In this document: one piece after another, positions 60,004-64,000 of the stretch | Position numbering within the stretch: position 1 is the first letter of the stretch | How the letters are laid out: every line of letters starts with the position of its first letter | Origin: Methanocaldococcus infernus ME | Lineage (GTDB): Archaea; AGJL01; Methanococci; Methanococcales; Methanocaldococcaceae | Assembly: GCF_000092305.1 (NCBI RefSeq) | Contig: NC_014122.1 | Coordinates: 682,001-746,000 of the forward strand | Direction: 5' to 3' | Length of the DNA stretch: 64,000 nt | The notes under the pieces: generated by a model | The model's database searches: none | What the model was told of the DNA's origin: nothing | Seen by the model: only the letters and a program-made list of their open reading frames with translations | Program-made: the position numbers and the translations under genes

Positions 60004-61605
60004 ATGATAACTCTAAAGAACTCTAAGATAGTGAATATTTTTAGTGGTGAAATCTTAGAGGGAAATGTTATTTTCTCCAACAATAAAATAATTTTTGTTG
60101 ATTACAACTCTCTTTTAGAGAAGGGGAAGGTTATAGATTTAAAGGGAAAGTATTTAGCTCCAACATTCATAGATGGGCATATTCATATAGAGAGTTCTCA
60201 CCTAATCCCTTCAGAGTTTGAAAAATTAGCCTTAAAGTTTGGGATCTCTAAGGTTGTTGAGGATCCTCATGAAATAGCCAATGTCTTAGGCTTAGAGGGA
60301 ATAAAGTTCTTAATAAACAATCCAAAATATTTAGATTTGTATATAATGGCTCCCTCCTGTGTGCCAGCAACTGAGTTGGAGAGTAGTGGAGCCAAGTTAG
60401 GGGTTAAAGAGATTGAAGAGCTTTTAAAGTTAGATAAGTGCTTAGGCTTAGGAGAAGTTATGGACTACCTTGGAGTTATAAATGAAAAAGAAGAGCTTTT
60501 AAAGAAGATAGAGTTGGCTAAGAAGTATAAAAAGGCTGTAGATGGACACTCTCCTGGGCTGAGAGGAGAGGATTTAGAGCTTTACCTCTCCAAGGGAATT
60601 ATGAGTGACCATGAAGTGTTAGATGGAGAAGAGGCTTTAGAGAAGTTAAGACTTGGAGTTAAGGTTATGTTAAGATATGGAAGTGTCTCAAAAACAATTA
60701 ACTTATTAGATGGCATTAAAGAGAGGGACTTAAGGAATGTAATCTTAGTTAGTGATGACATAAACTTAGAAGATTTAAAAAGAGGCTACTTAATAAATGC
60801 TCTAAAAGAAGCTGTTAAGTATGTTGATCCAGTAAAGGCTATTCAGATGGTGACAATAAACCCAGCTGAGTACTTTGGCTTAGACATTGGAATAAAGCCA
60901 GGAGGGGAAGCAAGCTTTATAATTTTTGAAGACTTGGAGAGCTTTAAGATAGATAGGGTTATTATTAAAGGTAAGTTTTATGAAGAGTTGAACTTTGAGA
61001 GGAGAGACTTTAAAGTTAAGAAGTCAGTAAATATAAGCTATAAAAAAGAGGATTTAAAGATTGAACTTAAAGGAAGGGTTAGGGTTATAAAGCCAATAAA
61101 AGGCTCTCTTTTAACTGAAGAGCTAATTTTAACAGCTGAGGAAGCTAAGGCCCTATTGGAAAAAAATAAGATTAACAAAATTTATGTCTTAGAAAGGCAT
61201 AAGGGTTTAGGGAATGTTGGGAAAGGCTTAATTTATAACTTTTTAAAGAAGGGAGTTTTAGCTTCAACCTATGCACATGATTCTCACAACTTAATAGTTG
61301 TTGGGAATGATGAGAGAGATATAGAATTAGCTATAAAAACAATAAAAGAGATTAATGGAGGGTTTGTAGCTGTCCATAATGGGGAGGTTAAGGCTATTAA
61401 ATTGGAGGTTGCTGGACTTATGAGCTCTTCCTTAGAGAGATTTGAAAAAGAGAGAGAAGAGCTTTATAATTTTATTGAGGGATGGTCAGACTTTGAAGAT
61501 CCCTTCTTATCCCTATCTTTCTTCTCCCTTCCAGTGATTCCAAAGTTAAAGATAACTGATAAGGGGTTAGTTAAAGATATGGAGTTAGTTAGCCTATATC
61601 TTTAA
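60004..61605 (+). CDS. ade: Adenine deaminase
   Basis: A 533-residue amidohydrolase that converts adenine to hypoxanthine and ammonia in purine salvage. The metal ligands are in PTFIDGHIHIESSHLIPSEF. GISKVVEDPHEIANVLG, AVDGHSPGLRGEDLELYLSK and MSDHEVLDGEEALEKLRLGV carry further His/Glu residues. The C-terminal part FVAVHNGEVKAIKLEVAGLM and MSSSLERFEKE is typical of Ade. The start follows the flavoprotein stop directly (TAAATG). It ends with a 12-base convergent overlap with the fumarate hydratase gene. Confidence 0.93.
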   Translation: MITLKNSKIVNIFSGEILEGNVIFSNNKIIFVDYNSLLEKGKVIDLKGKYLAPTFIDGHIHIESSHLIPSEFEKLALKFGISKVVEDPHEIANVLGLEGIKFLINNPKYLDLYIMAPSCVPATELESSGAKLGVKEIEELLKLDKCLGLGEVMDYLGVINEKEELLKKIELAKKYKKAVDGHSPGLRGEDLELYLSKGIMSDHEVLDGEEALEKLRLGVKVMLRYGSVSKTINLLDGIKERDLRNVILVSDDINLEDLKRGYLINALKEAVKYVDPVKAIQMVTINPAEYFGLDIGIKPGGEASFIIFEDLESFKIDRVIIKGKFYEELNFERRDFKVKKSVNISYKKEDLKIELKGRVRVIKPIKGSLLTEELILTAEEAKALLEKNKINKIYVLERHKGLGNVGKGLIYNFLKKGVLASTYAHDSHNLIVVGNDERDIELAIKTIKEINGGFVAVHNGEVKAIKLEVAGLMSSSLERFEKEREELYNFIEGWSDFEDPFLSLSFFSLPVIPKLKITDKGLVKDMELVSLYL

Positions 61606-62433
61606 TCTTCTTGTTGCTCTTCTATGTGCCCAGCAGTTTATACAAATTCCAACTGGTAAGGAAGCTGTATGAGTTCCAGCAACCTCTATAAAGACATCTA
61701 AGGCTGTTATCTCTCCACCTAATCCCATAGCTCCAATTCCTAAGCTATTTATCTTCTTTAAAAGCTCTTCCTCTAACTTAGCTATCTCCTCATCTCTATG
61801 CCTCTCTCCAATCTTCCTTAATAGTGCCTTTTTAGCCAGCTTTAAAGCTAAGTCTGAACTTCCTCCTATCCCTATGCCAACCACTATAGGAGGACATGGC
61901 TTTCCAGAGGCATTAACAACAGTTTCTAAAACAAACTTTTTTATCCCACTAACTCCCTCAGCAGGAGTTAGCATTTTTAAAGCACTCATATTTTCACTAC
62001 CAGCTCCCTTAGGGAAGACAGTAATCTCTATCTCTTTTTCAAGGGAGTGGTCAAATTCATAGCTTATATAAGGAATATCTAAACCAACATTTCCTAAGTT
62101 TTCTCTACTTATTGGATGGACAACATTAGGCCTTAATGGAATCTCTTCAGTTGCTCTCTTCACTCCCTCTCTTATCTCATTGACAATTTTTAATACTTCT
62201 TCTCCTTTTACACCTCTGCCAATCTTTAAAAAAACTATTGGTAATCCAGTATCTTGGCATAAGGGAATATTCTCTCTCTCAGCAATCTCAATATTTTTCA
62301 ATATTGCCTTTAATGTTTCCTTTGCCAACTTACTACTCTCTTTTTCATAACTCTCTTTTAGAGCTTTTTTAACATCCTCTGGTAATTTAACAACAGCCTC
62401 TCTAAAAAGCTCTATTACAGTTTCTTGAATCAT
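61594..62433 (-). CDS. Fumarate hydratase class I, alpha subunit
   Basis: 279 residues, the N-terminal half of a class I (4Fe-4S) hydro-lyase. Cluster cysteines are likely in [38 protein letters not shown] and [34 protein letters not shown] is conserved. In methanogens this enzyme hydrates fumarate in the incomplete reductive TCA path; L(+)-tartrate dehydratase is the close alternative. The beta subunit is not here, as in M. jannaschii where the two are apart. It follows gltX by 20 bases with no promoter space. Confidence 0.9.
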   Translation of the reverse strand: MIQETVIELFREAVVKLPEDVKKALKESYEKESSKLAKETLKAILKNIEIAERENIPLCQDTGLPIVFLKIGRGVKGEEVLKIVNEIREGVKRATEEIPLRPNVVHPISRENLGNVGLDIPYISYEFDHSLEKEIEITVFPKGAGSENMSALKMLTPAEGVSGIKKFVLETVVNASGKPCPPIVVGIGIGGSSDLALKLAKKALLRKIGERHRDEEIAKLEEELLKKINSLGIGAMGLGGEITALDVFIEVAGTHTASLPVGICINCWAHRRATRRLKI

Positions 62434-62453
62434 GAAGAATCACTTAAATATTT

Positions 62454-64000
62454 TTATCTATGAGCATAGCAACAAGTTATTACATCTCCAACATCATCAA
62501 CTCTACAAAATCCAAATCTTTCAAATTGTATAATCTCTCCAACCTCTGGGTTGAAGTTGATCTCAGCTAACCCCTCTTTAACTTCTCCATCAGGCATTAG
62601 TACTTTAACTCTCTTAGTTTCTTCAGTTGGGATCCAGTGAATAATCTTAGCCTTATTTTTTCTTGCCTCTTTAAAGTCATCTGAGTGGTACTTAGCTTTA
62701 ACAATGTCTCCAACCTCTTCAACTACAACATTAAACAGCTCCATCAGCCTGTAAAATCTACCCTCTTCCATCTCATCCCTAACTACATAGGCTGAGCCTT
62801 TAAATTTTAACACTCTATAGCCATAATCTACCTCAGGATGTAACCTTATCTTAACCTCTCTCTCCTCGGAACCTTCAACCAACATCTTAACAGGATTCCA
62901 GACAAAGAAGAATCTCTTAGCCTCTTTATCTATCAACTCCTTGTTAATAGCATAGAGATTTTTCCATGAGAAGGTTATGTCAGCTTGTTTAATCCCAATG
63001 TCTAACATAATCCTATAAATGGCTTCTGGCTTAATTCCTCTTCTTCTTAAAGCTCTTAAGGTTCCTAATCTAACATCATCCCATCCTTCATAGATCCCCT
63101 CTTTAATACCTTCATAAATCTTAGAGGTTGAGAGGACAGTATCTTCTATCTTCAAAATTCCATAGTGTATAAACTTAGGCATCTCCCAATTGAAATATTT
63201 ATAAATATATTTTTGTTTCTCAGTATTTACTAAATGGTCTTTCCCTCTTAAGACATGAGTTATTTCCAAAAGATGGTCATCTACAGCAACAGATAGATTC
63301 ATTAGAGGATAGACAAAGGCTTCAACCCTTGGATGTTTCTCTTTCTCAACCCTGAATATTGGAAAGTCTCTTATAGAAGGATTCTTATGCTTAATATCTG
63401 TCTTTAACCTAACAACAACATTCTCTAACTCACCATTCAGCATTTTTTCCCAAAGCTCTAAGTTTTCCTCTACTTCTCTGTCTCTACATGGACAAGCTAT
63501 TCCCTTATTTCTTAGCTCTCTAAACTCCTCAGGAGGACATTCACAGACATAAGCTTTACCCATCTTTATTAGCTCTTCTCCATGCTTGTAATAAATCTTT
63601 AACCTATCTGACTGTATAACCTCTTCATCAATCTTCACATTTAGCCAATCTAAATCCTCTCTTATCATGTCATAAGCTTCAGACAAAACTCTTTTAGGAT
63701 CAGTATCTTCAAACCTCAAAATAAACTTCCCACCATATTTTTTAGCAAAGTAGTCATTGAGTACTGCAACCCTTGCATGCCCTATATGTAATGGGCCAGA
63801 GGGATTAGGAGCAAATCTTAAGATAACTTTATCTTCAACCTCTGGTAACTCTAACTCTCTCCCTCTCCTCTTTCCTTTAAAGCTCTTATTCACTTCCTCA
63901 ACAATCTTCTCAACAATTGGCTTTATCTCATTAACCTTCTCTCTATACTCCTTATTTTGAGATAGGAACATTCCTAAGACAGCTTTAACTTGAGCCTTCC
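62454..64000 (-). CDS. gltX: Glutamyl-tRNA synthetase, N-terminus cut by window edge
   Basis: The C-terminal 514 codons or so of an archaeal GluRS. An internal ATG at 63971 looks like a start, but the frame stays open to the edge and reads KAQVKAVLG before it, which fits the family, so the true start is outside. The class I HIGH motif is in [20 protein letters not shown], and the KMSKS equivalent is [34 protein letters not shown] holds zinc-type cysteines. The C-terminal beta-barrels read the anticodon and end [11 protein letters not shown]. It charges both tRNA-Glu and, for GatDE, tRNA-Gln. About 40-50 residues are missing, judged from the M. jannaschii length. Confidence 0.96.
   Translation of the reverse strand, partial: KAQVKAVLGMFLSQNKEYREKVNEIKPIVEKIVEEVNKSFKGKRRGRELELPEVEDKVILRFAPNPSGPLHIGHARVAVLNDYFAKKYGGKFILRFEDTDPKRVLSEAYDMIREDLDWLNVKIDEEVIQSDRLKIYYKHGEELIKMGKAYVCECPPEEFRELRNKGIACPCRDREVEENLELWEKMLNGELENVVVRLKTDIKHKNPSIRDFPIFRVEKEKHPRVEAFVYPLMNLSVAVDDHLLEITHVLRGKDHLVNTEKQKYIYKYFNWEMPKFIHYGILKIEDTVLSTSKIYEGIKEGIYEGWDDVRLGTLRALRRRGIKPEAIYRIMLDIGIKQADITFSWKNLYAINKELIDKEAKRFFFVWNPVKMLVEGSEEREVKIRLHPEVDYGYRVLKFKGSAYVVRDEMEEGRFYRLMELFNVVVEEVGDIVKAKYHSDDFKEARKNKAKIIHWIPTEETKRVKVLMPDGEVKEGLAEINFNPEVGEIIQFERFGFCRVDDVGDVITCCYAHR

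Overview
The window is AT-rich, gene-dense archaeal DNA from a hyperthermophilic methanogen of the Methanocaldococcaceae, most likely a Methanocaldococcus or close relative. The evidence is the gene set: energy-converting hydrogenase B subunits (ehbM, ehbO), the methanofuran gene mfnB, archaeal purP, nrpR, gatE, tbp, pcna, gins51, DnaG primase, Hfq-like Sm protein, thermosome, class III signal peptides and preflagellin peptidase, a selenoprotein gene with an archaeal SECIS, and C/D box guide RNAs. Ribosome-binding sites are mostly GGTGA/GAGGTG and promoters carry TTTATATA-type boxes. CpG is rare except in thsA, the surface-protein genes and part of one chemoreceptor. The chemotaxis genes cheW-cheB-cheA set it apart from M. 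jannaschii, which to my memory lacks them.

Layout. 1-8.6 kb: nitrogen regulator nrpR (cut by the left edge) with an amino-acid permease; intron-containing tRNA-Trp; hxlB; an alanine dehydrogenase-like gene; a small gene followed by a frameshifted HEPN-like gene; an OB-fold/ATP-grasp pair; a methanogenesis marker protein, purP, tRNA-Arg and mfnB. 8.7-12.7 kb: two large secreted or surface proteins. 12.9-18.2 kb: mobB and cheW-cheB-cheA. 18.2-22.3 kb: rps27e, rpl44e, gins51 and pcna on the minus strand, preceded by a C/D sRNA, divergent from dnaG-UPF0058-hisG. 22.3-27.2 kb: a plus-strand run with a DUF362 protein, a methanogenesis marker, hjc, an EMC6-like protein, flaK, a decayed MNT/HEPN module, idsA and a DUF2118 protein. 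27.2-31 kb: nikR, a pilin-like beta-helix protein and srp54. 31.1-33.8 kb: ehbM-cutA-ehbO, a second C/D sRNA beginning inside ehbO, AMMECR1, and a convergent HesB-like selenoprotein gene.

33.9-34.9 kb holds a seven-repeat CRISPR array without cas genes and its T-rich leader. Then come the Hfq-like gene, rtcB with a 465-residue intein, DNA ligase, a MinD ATPase, thsA, cobS and a HAD phosphatase (to 44 kb); a FIST-winged-helix sensor, a NYN protein, a zinc-ribbon protein and a chemoreceptor (44-48.8 kb); the repair run herA-mre11-rad50-nurA plus one unknown gene behind gatE (48.8-57.8 kb); tbp-hisH-yjbQ-iron-sulfur flavoprotein-ade (57.9-61.6 kb); and fumarate hydratase alpha with gltX, cut by the right edge.

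The most interesting signals are features that ordinary gene calling misses: the HesB-like selenoprotein, read through an in-frame TGA with a textbook GAA/A SECIS hairpin that overlaps its own stop codon and the 3' end of the opposite gene; two canonical C/D box sRNAs, one overlapping a hydrogenase stop codon and one in the leader of the pcna operon; and two decayed HEPN-type toxin-antitoxin loci.
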